A stretch of 64,000 nt of DNA. Origin: Phycisphaeraceae bacterium (GTDB lineage Bacteria; Planctomycetota; Phycisphaerae; Phycisphaerales; UBA1924). Made by a program: the position numbers and the translations under genes. The notes under the pieces are model-generated. The model made no database searches. It was not told the origin of the DNA and worked only from the letters and a program-made list of their open reading frames with translations. The stretch's first letter is position 1. Every line of letters starts with the position of its first letter. Of this stretch, positions 1 through 7,651 are shown piece by piece. The stretch lies in NCBI GenBank assembly GCA_020639135.1, contig JACKHE010000002.1, positions 62,001 through 126,000 of the forward strand. Reading direction: 5' to 3'.

Positions 1-954
1 TTCATCATGCTGCACCACCTTGACGCCTCGGTCGATTCGTCGCATCAGCCCCATCAGGGTCTTGCCCGGGGCCATCTCGTGCCAGTCCGCCCCGCCGGCC
101 TGACCGGCGAGCCACAGGCAGTTGTCCGCCCACCGGACCGGGCGGGTGAGCTGCTCGACAAGCCGCCGTCGGATCATCTCCTCTACGGTAGCCCCGGAAT
201 CCTCGTCCTGCCCGTGCCCCGCCCCGGTGACATTGGAGCAGACGATCGAGCGCGGGGGGCGGATCTCCGTCCGGGACAGGGCCTCGGCCAGCCGCTCGGC
301 CGCAGGGGCCATCAGGGGCGAATGGAACGCCCCGGCCACCTCCAGCCTCGTCGCGCGGAGCCCGAGTTTCGATGCCTCGGTCTCGGCCCGCTCGCACGCC
401 GCGGTGTGCCCGCTGAGGACGATCTGTCCAGGGGCGTTGAAGTTCGCGGGGACCAGGATGTCGTCGCTCGCCGCGGATTCGCAGACCCGGTTCGCCTGCT
501 CTTCGTCGGCGCCGATGAGGGCGACCATCGAGCTGTCCACCGCCTCGGCGGCCTCCTGCATGGCCTTGCCGCGCAGGGTCACGAGCTCGAGTCCGTCGGC
601 GAAGGCGATCGAGCCGGCCAGGTGCAGCGCGGTGTATTCACCCAGGCTGAGCCCCGCTGTTGCGAGGATGTCGATCTCCCGACCCGCGTTCTGGGCCTCG
701 GCCACCAGCGCCTGGTAGCAGGCGACGGAGACGGTGTAGATCGCCGGCTGCGCGACGTCGGTGCGGTTGAGCACGTCGGCCGGTCCGTGGAAGCACAGCT
801 CGCTGAGCCTGGCCCCGAGGCGGTCGCCGAGGATCTCATCAGCGGCGCCGAAGGTCTGCGCGGCGGCGGCGGCGTGGTCGAACCACGCCTTGCCCATCCC
901 GATGCGCTGGGCGCCCTGTCCGGGGCAGAGCAGGATCACCTGGTTGGCGGTCAT
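1..954 (-). CDS. fabD: Malonyl-CoA:ACP transacylase FabD (3' end cut by window edge)
   Basis: FabD loads malonyl groups onto acyl carrier protein for fatty-acid synthesis in the cytoplasm. The visible 318 residues start with the family's N-terminal pattern LLCPGQGAQRIGMG, have the nucleophile elbow GLSLGEY (Ser near residue 103) and the catalytic-His segment GAFHSPLM near 205. The reading frame is still open at position 1, so only the last few residues are missing by comparison with the usual ~310-320. ATG 954 is preceded by an AGGA-type Shine-Dalgarno (SD). It lies 80 nt downstream of fabH on the same strand, closing an rpmF-plsX-fabH-fabD operon. The identification is secure. Confidence 0.97.
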   Translation of the reverse strand, partial: MTANQVILLCPGQGAQRIGMGKAWFDHAAAAAQTFGAADEILGDRLGARLSELCFHGPADVLNRTDVAQPAIYTVSVACYQALVAEAQNAGREIDILATAGLSLGEYTALHLAGSIAFADGLELVTLRGKAMQEAAEAVDSSMVALIGADEEQANRVCESAASDDILVPANFNAPGQIVLSGHTAACERAETEASKLGLRATRLEVAGAFHSPLMAPAAERLAEALSRTEIRPPRSIVCSNVTGAGHGQDEDSGATVEEMIRRRLVEQLTRPVRWADNCLWLAGQAGGADWHEMAPGKTLMGLMRRIDRGVKVVQHDE

Positions 955-1034
955 ATGCGGGGTCGTCCTGTGCGGGATTCGAACCGAGGTTCGGCGATGG
1001 GGGGTGAGATCCGGGGTTCGGCGGGCGGGTCGGT

Positions 1035-2078
1035 TCAGACGCGCCAGAGGCTGCTGGTCCAGGTGAGCCCGCCGCCGAAGGCGACGAACATGACGAGGTC
1101 GCCCGCATGGTACAGGCCCTTGGCCCGGGCCTCGTCGAGGCACAGCGGCACCGATCCGGCGCTGCTGTTGCCGTAGTCCTGGATGTTGACGTAGAGCTTC
1201 TCCTCGGGGATGCCAAGCCGCTCGCGGGAGGCGTCGAGGATGCGCAGGTTGGACTGGTGCGAGATGAACAGCGCCACGTCGTCCACGCCGATCCCCGCCT
1301 GCACGCAGGTGGACTCGATCAGCCTGGGGAACGTCGATACGGCGAACTTGAACACCTCGCGGCCCCGCATCTGCAGCCTGCCGTAGCGGATGTCGCACAG
1401 GTCCGCGCCCTCGGGCATGTCGCGCTCGGCGTAGGGCAGGTGCAGGTCGGCCCAGCCGCGGCCGTCGGCGCACATCTGCGAGGCGATGATCCCCTTGCTC
1501 GTGTCGTCGGTGGCGCGGAAGACGGCCGCCCCCGCGGCGTCGCCGAAGAGCACGACGTTGTTCCGGTCGGCGATGTCCACGATGTTGCTCATGACGTCGC
1601 AGCCGATCACGCCGATCGTGCGGTGCTCGCCGGTGCGGATCAGTGCGCTGGCGATGTTCATCGAGTACACGAACCCGGAGCACGCCGCCATCAGGTCGAA
1701 CGCCCCGGCGTTGACCGCGCCGAGCTCCGCGGCGATCTTGCACGAGGTCGAGGGGCAGCGCGTCTCGCCGGTGACCGAGGCGAGGATCAGCAGGTCCAGC
1801 TCGGACGGGTCGAGCCCCGCGTCCTCCAGCGCCCGCCGCATCGCCGTGCGCCCCAGCGAGAGCACGCCCTCGCCCTTGTCGGGGTCGCAATAGCGCCGCT
1901 GGCGGATGCCGGTGCGCTGGGTGATCCACTCGTCGCTGGTGTCCATGTAGGCGGAAAGGTCGTTGTTGGTCAGCACGCCCTCGGGCAGCGCGCTCCCGAC
2001 GCCGACGATCTCGACGCCGACGCGCGCTGTCGCTGGCATGATGGTCCCGGGATCGGCCGCTGTGGTCGCGTTGCTCAT
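1035..2078 (-). CDS. fabH: 3-oxoacyl-ACP synthase III (FabH)
   Basis: FabH condenses acetyl-CoA with malonyl-ACP to start each fatty-acid chain. The 347-residue product has the thiolase fold, with nucleophile Cys in MAACSGF (about residue 133), the His motif ISHQSNLRI and the Asn-containing segment DYGNSSAGS near the C-terminus. The ATG overlaps the plsX stop codon in an ATGA (2075-2078), which implies translational coupling. About 15 residues precede the usual family start, so an internal ATG at 2039 (MPATARVGVEIVG) is a second possibility, but the ATGA overlap favours 2078. Enzyme assignment is secure. Confidence 0.97.
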   Translation of the reverse strand: MSNATTAADPGTIMPATARVGVEIVGVGSALPEGVLTNNDLSAYMDTSDEWITQRTGIRQRRYCDPDKGEGVLSLGRTAMRRALEDAGLDPSELDLLILASVTGETRCPSTSCKIAAELGAVNAGAFDLMAACSGFVYSMNIASALIRTGEHRTIGVIGCDVMSNIVDIADRNNVVLFGDAAGAAVFRATDDTSKGIIASQMCADGRGWADLHLPYAERDMPEGADLCDIRYGRLQMRGREVFKFAVSTFPRLIESTCVQAGIGVDDVALFISHQSNLRILDASRERLGIPEEKLYVNIQDYGNSSAGSVPLCLDEARAKGLYHAGDLVMFVAFGGGLTWTSSLWRV

Positions 2079-3142
2079 GCCGGGGTCCTGACCTGCGCCG
2101 TCTGGTTCGCCGCGGCGCGGGGCTCGATCAGCGGGGCCAGCGCGGTCAGCCTCTGGCCGATCTGCGCGTTGACGCCGGTCTCGACGAACTCGCGCGTCTG
2201 CGTGATCGCGGTCTGGATCATCCGCGCCTTGGCGCTGCCGTGGCAGATGATGCACACCCCGTTGACGCCCAGCAGCGGCGCGCCGCCGTACTCCTGGTAG
2301 TCGTTCTTTTTCTTGAGCCGCTGCGCGATGGGCTGCATCCGCATCGCGAGCTCGGGGTCGGCCTCGAGCACCGCCGCGCCGATGCCCTTGAGCAGCGACA
2401 TCGACAGCCCCTCGGCCAGCTTGAGGATCGTGTTGCCCACGAAACCGTCGGTGACGATCACGTCCGCCGCGCCGTCGAAGAGGTCGCGCCCCTCGATGTA
2501 CCCGATGTAGTTCGTCCCCTCGACGATCGCCAGCAGGTCGCGGACGAGCTTGGTCATCCGCGTGCCCTTGGCCTCCTCGGCGCCGATGTTCAGCTGCGCC
2601 ACGCGGGGGTTGGCGATCCCCAGCACGTGCTTGGCGTACGTCTCGGCCATCACGCCGTACTGCGCCAGGTGCAGGGGCCTCGGCTCGGGGTTGGCGCCGG
2701 CGTCGCAGACGACGATGGGCCCGTGGAACGTCGGGAGCGTCACGGCGATGCCGGGGCGGTGGACGCCCGGCAGGCGCTTCATGTGCATCGTCGCCGCGGC
2801 GACGCACGCGCCGGTGTTGCCCGCGCTCAGGACGCCGTCGAGCCGCTGCTCGGCCGGCGTCTTGGGGCTGGCGAGCATGCACATGCGCACGATGGAGGAG
2901 TCCGGCTTGCAGCGGACGGCCTCGACGGGCGATTCGTGCATCTCGATGACGTCCGGCGCGTGCTCGATCCTGAGGCGCGGGTCGTCCACGGCGCGCTCGC
3001 GGAGCGCGGATTCGATGATGGATCGGGGGCCGACGAGGGTCAGCTGATCGCCGGGGCCGAGCTCGGGGAGCGCCGCGATGACGCCCTCAAGCACCACGCC
3101 GGGCGCGTGATCGCCCCCCATGACGTCGATGGCCAGCCGCAC
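2075..3142 (-). CDS. plsX: Phosphate acyltransferase PlsX
   Basis: PlsX converts acyl-ACP and phosphate to acyl-phosphate, the donor for phospholipid synthesis. The 355-residue protein begins with the diagnostic IDVMGGDHAP and later shows GNTGACVAA, VCDAGANPEPRP, NIGAEEAKGT and TDGFVGNTILKLAEG, all standard PlsX blocks, and has family-typical length. It starts with GTG at 3142, four nt after the rpmF stop, and ends in the ATGA overlap with fabH. The rpmF-plsX-fabH-fabD order is widespread in bacteria and links ribosome and membrane synthesis. Confidence 0.98.
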   Translation of the reverse strand: MRLAIDVMGGDHAPGVVLEGVIAALPELGPGDQLTLVGPRSIIESALRERAVDDPRLRIEHAPDVIEMHESPVEAVRCKPDSSIVRMCMLASPKTPAEQRLDGVLSAGNTGACVAAATMHMKRLPGVHRPGIAVTLPTFHGPIVVCDAGANPEPRPLHLAQYGVMAETYAKHVLGIANPRVAQLNIGAEEAKGTRMTKLVRDLLAIVEGTNYIGYIEGRDLFDGAADVIVTDGFVGNTILKLAEGLSMSLLKGIGAAVLEADPELAMRMQPIAQRLKKKNDYQEYGGAPLLGVNGVCIICHGSAKARMIQTAITQTREFVETGVNAQIGQRLTALAPLIEPRAAANQTAQVRTPA

Positions 3143-3146
3143 GGGT

Positions 3147-3329
3147 TCAGCTCTCGTTGATCGGCTTGATCTTCAGCCCGGGGCGCACGTAGCCGCAGTC
3201 CGCGCAGGCGCGGTGGGGCAGACGGGGGGCGCCGCAGTTGGGGCAGGTGACGGACTGGGCGCCGCGGAGCGCGTGATGGGAGCGACGACGGCGTGTCCTG
3301 CCGGGGCTCGTGCGATGGGTTGGCTGCAT
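3147..3329 (-). CDS. rpmF: Ribosomal protein bL32
   Basis: Small 60-residue large-subunit ribosomal protein. It shows the basic N-terminus TSPGRTRRRRSHHAL and a four-cysteine zinc ribbon: CPNC near residue 33 and CADC near residue 46, followed by GYVRPGLKIK. ATG 3329 is chosen because a strong AGGAG lies just upstream; longer readings of the frame run into non-conserved sequence. First gene of the operon, four nt before plsX. Confidence 0.95.
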   Translation of the reverse strand: MQPTHRTSPGRTRRRRSHHALRGAQSVTCPNCGAPRLPHRACADCGYVRPGLKIKPINES

Positions 3330-3345
3330 GGAAAATCGCTCCTGG

Positions 3346-3373
3346 TCAGTAGCGCAACAGTCGTGCGGGTCAA
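3346..3373 (-). promoter_or_regulatory. Candidate promoter for the rpmF-plsX-fabH-fabD operon
   Basis: On the minus strand TTGACC (3368-3373) is followed after 16 nt by TACTGA (3346-3351). Transcription would start near 3340, very close to the AGGAG of rpmF, so the leader would be only about ten nt. The -35 is good and the -10 moderate. Confidence 0.4.
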
Positions 3374-3556
3374 TCGCCGCGCGGACCGCCCCGGCCCGCA
3401 GGATCCCGGGGCCGACGCCGATCAGCGCAGTGGACAAGGGTACGCCGGCCTCTGAGGGGTGTCAAAGCGACCAACGCGTCCGCAGACCACCCCGAATCGC
3501 CCATTGGAGGCCCCCAGAGGCGGAAATCAAACCCCGCGGGAACCCGGTCCGCGGCG

Positions 3557-3585
3557 TTGGACTCGCCCCGAGGCGCCGCTACACT
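3557..3585 (+). promoter_or_regulatory. Promoter of tRNA-Lys
   Basis: TTGGAC (3557-3562), a 17-nt spacer and TACACT (3580-3585) form a good sigma-70-type promoter. The predicted start near 3592 lies about 57 nt before the mature tRNA 5' end. Similar TTGGAT/C...TAnACT promoters occur elsewhere in this window. Confidence 0.65.
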
Positions 3586-3648
3586 GGACCTTCGCCGGGG
3601 CAAACAAGCCCCCGGCGGGCGGACGAGGCCGAATGGCCACCGATCCCC

Positions 3649-3721
<73 letters not shown>

Positions 3722-3809
3722 TTGGTCTGCGCTGAATCCGGATCGCCTGGTCGACGAAGCGAATCCTGAACCCAGCCGATTGATACTTTTTTTACAGCGA
3801 GGGATTGCC

Positions 3810-4472
3810 GTGATCAGAACCATCCTGATTCTCGCGTCGGTCATTCTTGCGACATCCTTGATAACTTCAACAGTTTGCGCCGCGACCATCGCAAACCGGA
3901 ACCCCACAGGGGAGACATTCCCTAGGGTCACCGGCCAGAGTCTCGAACAGGAGCCGGTTGTGCTGCCGGACGAGTTTTCCGGGAAGCCGGTCGTGCTGCT
4001 GATTGGGTACCAGCAGCGAACCCAGTTCGACATCGACCGCTGGATGCTGGGGCTGCTCCAGACGGATCTTCAGGCGCGGATCGTCGAGGTCCCGAAGATA
4101 CCGGGTCTCATCCCGAGTCTGGGCTCCGGTTGGATCGACGACGGGATGCGCGCCGGGATCCCGGAAGAGGACTGGGGCGCGGTCGTCACGCTCAACGGCT
4201 GCGCGGCCAAGCCCGTGGCGGAGTTCACCGGCACCGAATATGGAAAGCGAGCCCGGGTGATCGTCCTCGCTTCGGAGGGCCAGGTCGTCTGGTTCAGCGA
4301 CCGCTGCTACTCCGCTTCGCAGGCGCTCGAAGTCGCGGATCTTGTCACCACGTTGCAGGGTGATCGAATCCGATGTGTACTCGATCCATTCTGCGGCGAT
4401 TCGATTGATGATGCTTCGGTCCGAGATATCAATGAGAACAACTTGCTGATCAGCGGTTGTTTCATATCTTGA
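3810..4472 (+). CDS. Exported thioredoxin-fold-like protein of unknown function
   Basis: A 220-residue protein with a signal peptide (IRTILILASVILATS, cleavage probably after VCAA). The core (about 30-190) contains NPTGETFPRVTGQSL, a strand-rich VVLLIGYQQRTQFDIDRWMLGLLQ segment and IDDGMRAGIPEEDWG. I recall this pattern from small lipoproteins related to the Atp10/thioredoxin-like fold, but no CxxC redox motif is present and no function is claimed. GTG 3810 is chosen because GAGGG lies six nt upstream and the signal peptide begins there; a TTG further upstream lacks an SD. The last ~30 residues look non-conserved. It is AT-richer than the neighbouring operons. Confidence 0.7.
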   Translation: MIRTILILASVILATSLITSTVCAATIANRNPTGETFPRVTGQSLEQEPVVLPDEFSGKPVVLLIGYQQRTQFDIDRWMLGLLQTDLQARIVEVPKIPGLIPSLGSGWIDDGMRAGIPEEDWGAVVTLNGCAAKPVAEFTGTEYGKRARVIVLASEGQVVWFSDRCYSASQALEVADLVTTLQGDRIRCVLDPFCGDSIDDASVRDINENNLLISGCFIS

Positions 4473-4529
4473 TTGTCCGGTCGTACAGGAATCCGCGAGG
4501 AGGATCTCTCTCGAAATCCGATTATTTTC

Positions 4530-4560
4530 TTGCACCACCCGGGCAGTTTCGTGCTAGTTT
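4530..4560 (+). promoter_or_regulatory. Candidate extended -10 promoter for the 4627 gene
   Basis: TTGCAC (4530-4535) lies 19 nt before TAGTTT (4555-4560), and TGC directly precedes that hexamer, giving an extended -10. Predicted transcription starts about 60 nt before the ATG at 4627, which has a GGAGGGG Shine-Dalgarno. Confidence 0.45.
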
Positions 4561-4626
4561 GGGAAAACGCACATCTTTGCAGGACACGTCAACAGGCAGC
4601 CGAATCACCGGAGGGGAATCATCATC

Positions 4627-5163
4627 ATGCTGTTCAGACCAACGCTCGCCGCGATAGCGGTCTTCGCCATTGTGCAGAGCGCCGACGCTCAGACGTTCTA
4701 CGACGTCTCCGGCGGCACGATTGACTTCGCCAAAGTGGCTTTCGCCGATCCCAACGACTCGGCCAACTGGGACATCATCACCGGCTCCGTGGCGATCACC
4801 CGCGCCTCGGTGCAGGGCATCTACAACCCCCTCGCCGAGGGCGGCTACAACCCGAGCACATCACCGCTCGGAACGCTGTGGCTCTTCGGGAACACCGTCC
4901 AGGACGTGCGGGATGGAACCGTGGACATCACCGATTTCGACATCTGGAAGACAGCGGCAGCGGACAATCCCCCGGCCACCGTGGGCGTGGACGCCGTGAT
5001 GTACCTCGTTGATGACGACGCGTACGTTGACATCCGCTTCACCGCGTGGGGCGCTGCGGGCTCCGGCGGCAGTTTCGCCTACACACGAGCGATTGTACCG
5101 TCACCCGGTCCGCTGACGATCCTCGGCGCAGCGGGATTGATCGCCTCCCGTCGCCGGCGCTGA
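4627..5163 (+). CDS. Secreted protein with PEP-CTERM-like sorting tail
   Basis: A 178-residue exported protein of unknown role. Signal peptide at residues 1-21 (LAAIAVFAIVQSADA|Q), then a predicted beta-rich body with no recognised domain. The C-terminus has a short Pro motif (PSPGP), a hydrophobic stretch (LTILGAAGLIA) and terminal SRRRR, the three-part layout of exosortase-processed PEP-CTERM proteins. This suggests anchoring at, then release from, the cell surface by an exosortase encoded elsewhere. ATG 4627 follows GGAGGGG. Stands alone between the preceding exported protein and the convergent rtcB region. Confidence 0.75.
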   Translation: MLFRPTLAAIAVFAIVQSADAQTFYDVSGGTIDFAKVAFADPNDSANWDIITGSVAITRASVQGIYNPLAEGGYNPSTSPLGTLWLFGNTVQDVRDGTVDITDFDIWKTAAADNPPATVGVDAVMYLVDDDAYVDIRFTAWGAAGSGGSFAYTRAIVPSPGPLTILGAAGLIASRRRR

Positions 5164-5290
5164 ATCAGCGCCGACGCCGCAGCAACGTGATCCCGCCCAT
5201 CTCCAGCGGAGCCACCGCGCCCGGAAATGGGACCTGGCCCGGGCGCCCAACCAGGCACATCGATGTCGGGCGCCGGCGTTTCCCGACTGG

Positions 5291-5455
5291 TCAACCCCTC
5301 AGTCTGTCGCACGTCCTCACCAGCAGCTCGATCACCGAATCGAAGAACCTCCCAGTGCGCTCGTCCGTGAAGCCGCCGTCGGCGGTGAAGGCCTTGCTGT
5401 GCATTCCCACCGCGGCCTGCATCGGGACGACGTGGACGCCGATGTTGGCGAGGAT
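5291..5455 (-). pseudogene. Orphan 3' fragment of the NADPH-dependent FMN reductase gene
   Basis: The minus strand here encodes the last ~53 residues of the reductase found intact at 6960-7532, beginning at ILANIGVHVVPMQ and ending at a stop (TGA at 5291-5293). It has no start codon or N-terminal flavin-binding part of its own, so it cannot make a working enzyme. It begins exactly at the rtcB stop codon. Substitutions relative to the intact copy include M to R, A to S and S to R near the C-terminus. I infer a remnant of a duplication or recombination event that placed rtcB here. Confidence 0.88.
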
Positions 5456-5456
5456 C
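5295..5456 (-). repeat. Direct repeat copy A flanking rtcB
   Basis: 162-bp direct repeat with 6964-7125 (offset 1669 bp). I count six mismatches by eye, all in the half farthest from rtcB (5303-5357); the 99 bp from 5358 to 5456 are identical. The repeat boundary coincides with the rtcB stop codon (5455-5457). Confidence 0.93.
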
Positions 5457-6957
5457 AGTCGTCCGCGCGATCGCCGTCCTTGATTACGAAGCACGCTCTG
5501 AGCCTGGCGACCTCGGACGCGAGACCAGCGAGTTCGACGGAGCGGAGCACCTCGTTGAAATCCTTGTACACCTCCGGCGCCTCGTCGATCGGGTAGGAGC
5601 CGCAGTTGTGCAGGATGTCGCGCTGCTCAAACGAGTCATTGACGCGCTGCTGGTCGAGTGTGCGCGTCGCCGCTCGGCGCCCCAGCACACGGCCGGCGCC
5701 GTGATTAATGCTGTAGCAGGATTGCTCAGCGCCCTCGTCGGCGACCATGACCGCGGACCCGGCCTGCGGGTTGCCGGGGAGCAGGATCGGGTGCCCTGTC
5801 TCGTGGAAGGGTGTGCCGCGGAGGGCAAAGTGACCCCCGGGGTACGCCCTGGTGGCGCCCTTGCGGTGGACCCATTGTTTCGTGTTGTTGATGATCTCCT
5901 GTCGCGCGATGTTGTGGCTGATGAAGTACACCATCCTTCCCTCGATCCCCGGGAAGACCTCCTGGAATGCTTCCAGCACGAGCGCGTTGATCAGCAGGTG
6001 ATTGAGCGTGGCGAAGTTCGCGCCCAGCGCCATGTCGTCGAGATAATCATCCGCCTCCGGGGTGCCCAGCGGCGCATGCACGAGTTGTTTGTCATGCCCC
6101 GGCAGCGGGATGCCCCACTTGTCGAAGTGCCGCTCAAGGGACTTGAATTGCGCCGACGCCAGGTTATGGCCCAGCCCTCTGGAGCCGCAATGCGAGAGGA
6201 ACGCGACACCTCGATCGCGGAGCCCGAAAACGTCCGCGGCCTCGCGAGCGCGCTGTGACTGCGCGACATCGACGATCTCGCACTCTCCGAAGTGATTGCC
6301 CCCGCCGAAGGAGCCGAGTTGGCTGATCTTTTCCGGGAATCGCGCCCGGAACCGCTCATCAGCGAGTTGAATCTCCAGTCGCTCTCGGAGCGCATCGATC
6401 GAGCCGCCGTGTCCCCGGTGTGCGCTGTCCTCGCACCGGTCCGCCCACTGTGGTGGGATGCCCATCCGCTCGCAGACCTCGCGCGAGGCGCCCTCGGTGA
6501 TTGCCTGTGCGCCGAGTTCGGTTTCGACCGGACGGCTCTTCGGCACATCGCGCTGTCCCATGCCGGCGCCGGTGGGGATGCGCTGGCAGATCGCCTTGAT
6601 GAGCGCCTGCCTGGGTTTGCGATCGCGCACCGCGTCCTCTTCGAGATCGACCGCGAGGAGACTCATCGAACACTTGATATCGACGCCGACCGGCCCCGGA
6701 TAGATGTGCGTGGGGCTTGTCATCACGCACCCGACCGGGGCGCCATAGCCAACGTGCGCATCGGGGTTGAGGACGAGGCCCGAGATCCCCGGCGCCATCG
6801 CGGAGTTGATCGCCTGCTGGATGCAGCTCTCGTCGAACGTCGCGCGGATCGCGGGTGTGCCGATTACGGTCACCGGCTTGCGGTGGTCGGGCAGCGGCAG
6901 GATCGCGGTCGCCTCACCGGTCTCGATGAACCGTGAACACTCGGAAGCGGCAGTCAT
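5455..6957 (-). CDS. rtcB: RNA ligase RtcB family protein
   Basis: RtcB joins RNA 2',3'-cyclic phosphate or 3'-phosphate ends to 5'-OH ends, using GTP and Mn2+. The 500-residue product shows the metal site DAHVGYGAPVG (about 66-76) and GVDIKC (Asp93, Cys96), GGGNHF near 220, SHCGSRGLGH near 250, the HRKGATR block with the guanylated His near 363, and NHGAGR near 417. The start is only two nt after the reductase stop, with the reductase terminal GAGGGG serving as its SD. No RtcR, RtcA or archease gene is adjacent. The stop codon lies at the edge of a 162-bp repeat of the upstream gene's 3' end, so its placement is unusual. Confidence 0.95.
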   Translation of the reverse strand: MTAASECSRFIETGEATAILPLPDHRKPVTVIGTPAIRATFDESCIQQAINSAMAPGISGLVLNPDAHVGYGAPVGCVMTSPTHIYPGPVGVDIKCSMSLLAVDLEEDAVRDRKPRQALIKAICQRIPTGAGMGQRDVPKSRPVETELGAQAITEGASREVCERMGIPPQWADRCEDSAHRGHGGSIDALRERLEIQLADERFRARFPEKISQLGSFGGGNHFGECEIVDVAQSQRAREAADVFGLRDRGVAFLSHCGSRGLGHNLASAQFKSLERHFDKWGIPLPGHDKQLVHAPLGTPEADDYLDDMALGANFATLNHLLINALVLEAFQEVFPGIEGRMVYFISHNIARQEIINNTKQWVHRKGATRAYPGGHFALRGTPFHETGHPILLPGNPQAGSAVMVADEGAEQSCYSINHGAGRVLGRRAATRTLDQQRVNDSFEQRDILHNCGSYPIDEAPEVYKDFNEVLRSVELAGLASEVARLRACFVIKDGDRADD

Positions 6958-6959
6958 CG

Positions 6960-7532
6960 CTATCCCCTCAGGCTGTCGCACGTCCTCACCAGCAGCTCGA
7001 TCACCGCGTCGAAGAACATCCCCGTCCGCTCGTCCGTGAAGCCGCCGTCGGCGGTGAAGGCCTTGCTGTGCATTCCCACCGCGGCCTGCATCGGGACGAC
7101 GTGGACGCCGATGTTGGCGAGGATCTCGCGGACGTGATCGAGTCCGCGGAGGCCGCCCAGGGCGCCCTCGCTGGTGGCGATGAGGGCGGCGACCTTGCCG
7201 CGGAAGGCGACGCCGCCTGGGGTGTCGCCGTCGGGGCGGGAGCACCAGTCGATGGTGTTCTTGAGCAGGGGGGTGATGGAGGAGTTGTACTCGGGGCAGG
7301 CGATGAGCATGCCGTCGTGCTCGAGCATGAGCGTGCGCAGCCGGCGCGCGTTCTCGGGGACGCCCTCGCCGGCCTCCAGATCGCCGTGGTAGAGGGGCAT
7401 GGGCAAGTCGTTGAGGTTGATCAGCGTGACCTCGGCGCCGAGCAGCTCGGCCTTGCCCGCGCCGAACTTGACGAGCCGCTGGTTGATGGAGCCCTTCCGG
7501 GCGCTGCCGGAGAAGGCGAGGATGCGTGCCAT
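6960..7532 (-). CDS. NADPH-dependent FMN reductase (flavodoxin fold)
   Basis: A 190-residue cytoplasmic oxidoreductase that reduces flavins or quinone-like substrates with NAD(P)H. Motifs: GSARKGSINQRL (FMN phosphate loop, residues ~8-20), CPEYNSSITPLLKNTIDW (about 80-96) and TSEGALGG (about 118-126). ATG 7532 has a strong AGGAG SD. The gene is followed after two nt by rtcB, and its 3' 162 bp are repeated beyond rtcB. The exact substrate cannot be told from sequence; quinone or azo reductases belong to the same family. Confidence 0.9.
   Translation of the reverse strand: MARILAFSGSARKGSINQRLVKFGAGKAELLGAEVTLINLNDLPMPLYHGDLEAGEGVPENARRLRTLMLEHDGMLIACPEYNSSITPLLKNTIDWCSRPDGDTPGGVAFRGKVAALIATSEGALGGLRGLDHVREILANIGVHVVPMQAAVGMHSKAFTADGGFTDERTGMFFDAVIELLVRTCDSLRG
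6964..7125 (-). repeat. Direct repeat copy B (inside the intact reductase gene)
   Basis: Partner of the copy at 5295-5456. This copy is the natural 3' end of the intact reductase gene. Confidence 0.93.
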
Positions 7533-7651
7533 GGTGGGGGGTCTCCTGTCGTGCCGGGGCCTTGGATGCCGACAACCCGCGACCGGTCACGGATCGCGGC
7601 GGCGATGATACTGGCTCCGACGCGGCAGGCGGCGCCCGCGCAGGGAATGCG

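Larger units (their letters stand above)
3330..3648. other. Intergenic region between divergent rpmF operon and tRNA-Lys
   Basis: About 320 nt without a protein gene. The left part holds a promoter-like sequence for the rpmF operon on the minus strand, and the right part a promoter for tRNA-Lys on the plus strand, both listed separately. The middle (about 3390-3550) shows nothing further that I can recognise. Confidence 0.7.

Noticed and set aside
972..989. T-arm-like sequence (GGTTCGAATCC on the minus strand) between fabH and fabD
   Set aside because: No acceptor, D or anticodon arm can be built around it, and the stem itself does not pair fully, so it is not a tRNA.
2079..2882. An apparent 615-residue protein fusing unknown sequence to FabH
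   Set aside because: The N-terminal part is an out-of-frame reading of plsX; FabH begins at the ATGA overlap at 2078.
3780..3809. TTG 3780 as start of the exported protein gene after tRNA-Lys
   Set aside because: No ribosome-binding site precedes it, and the signal peptide and GAGGG fit GTG 3810.
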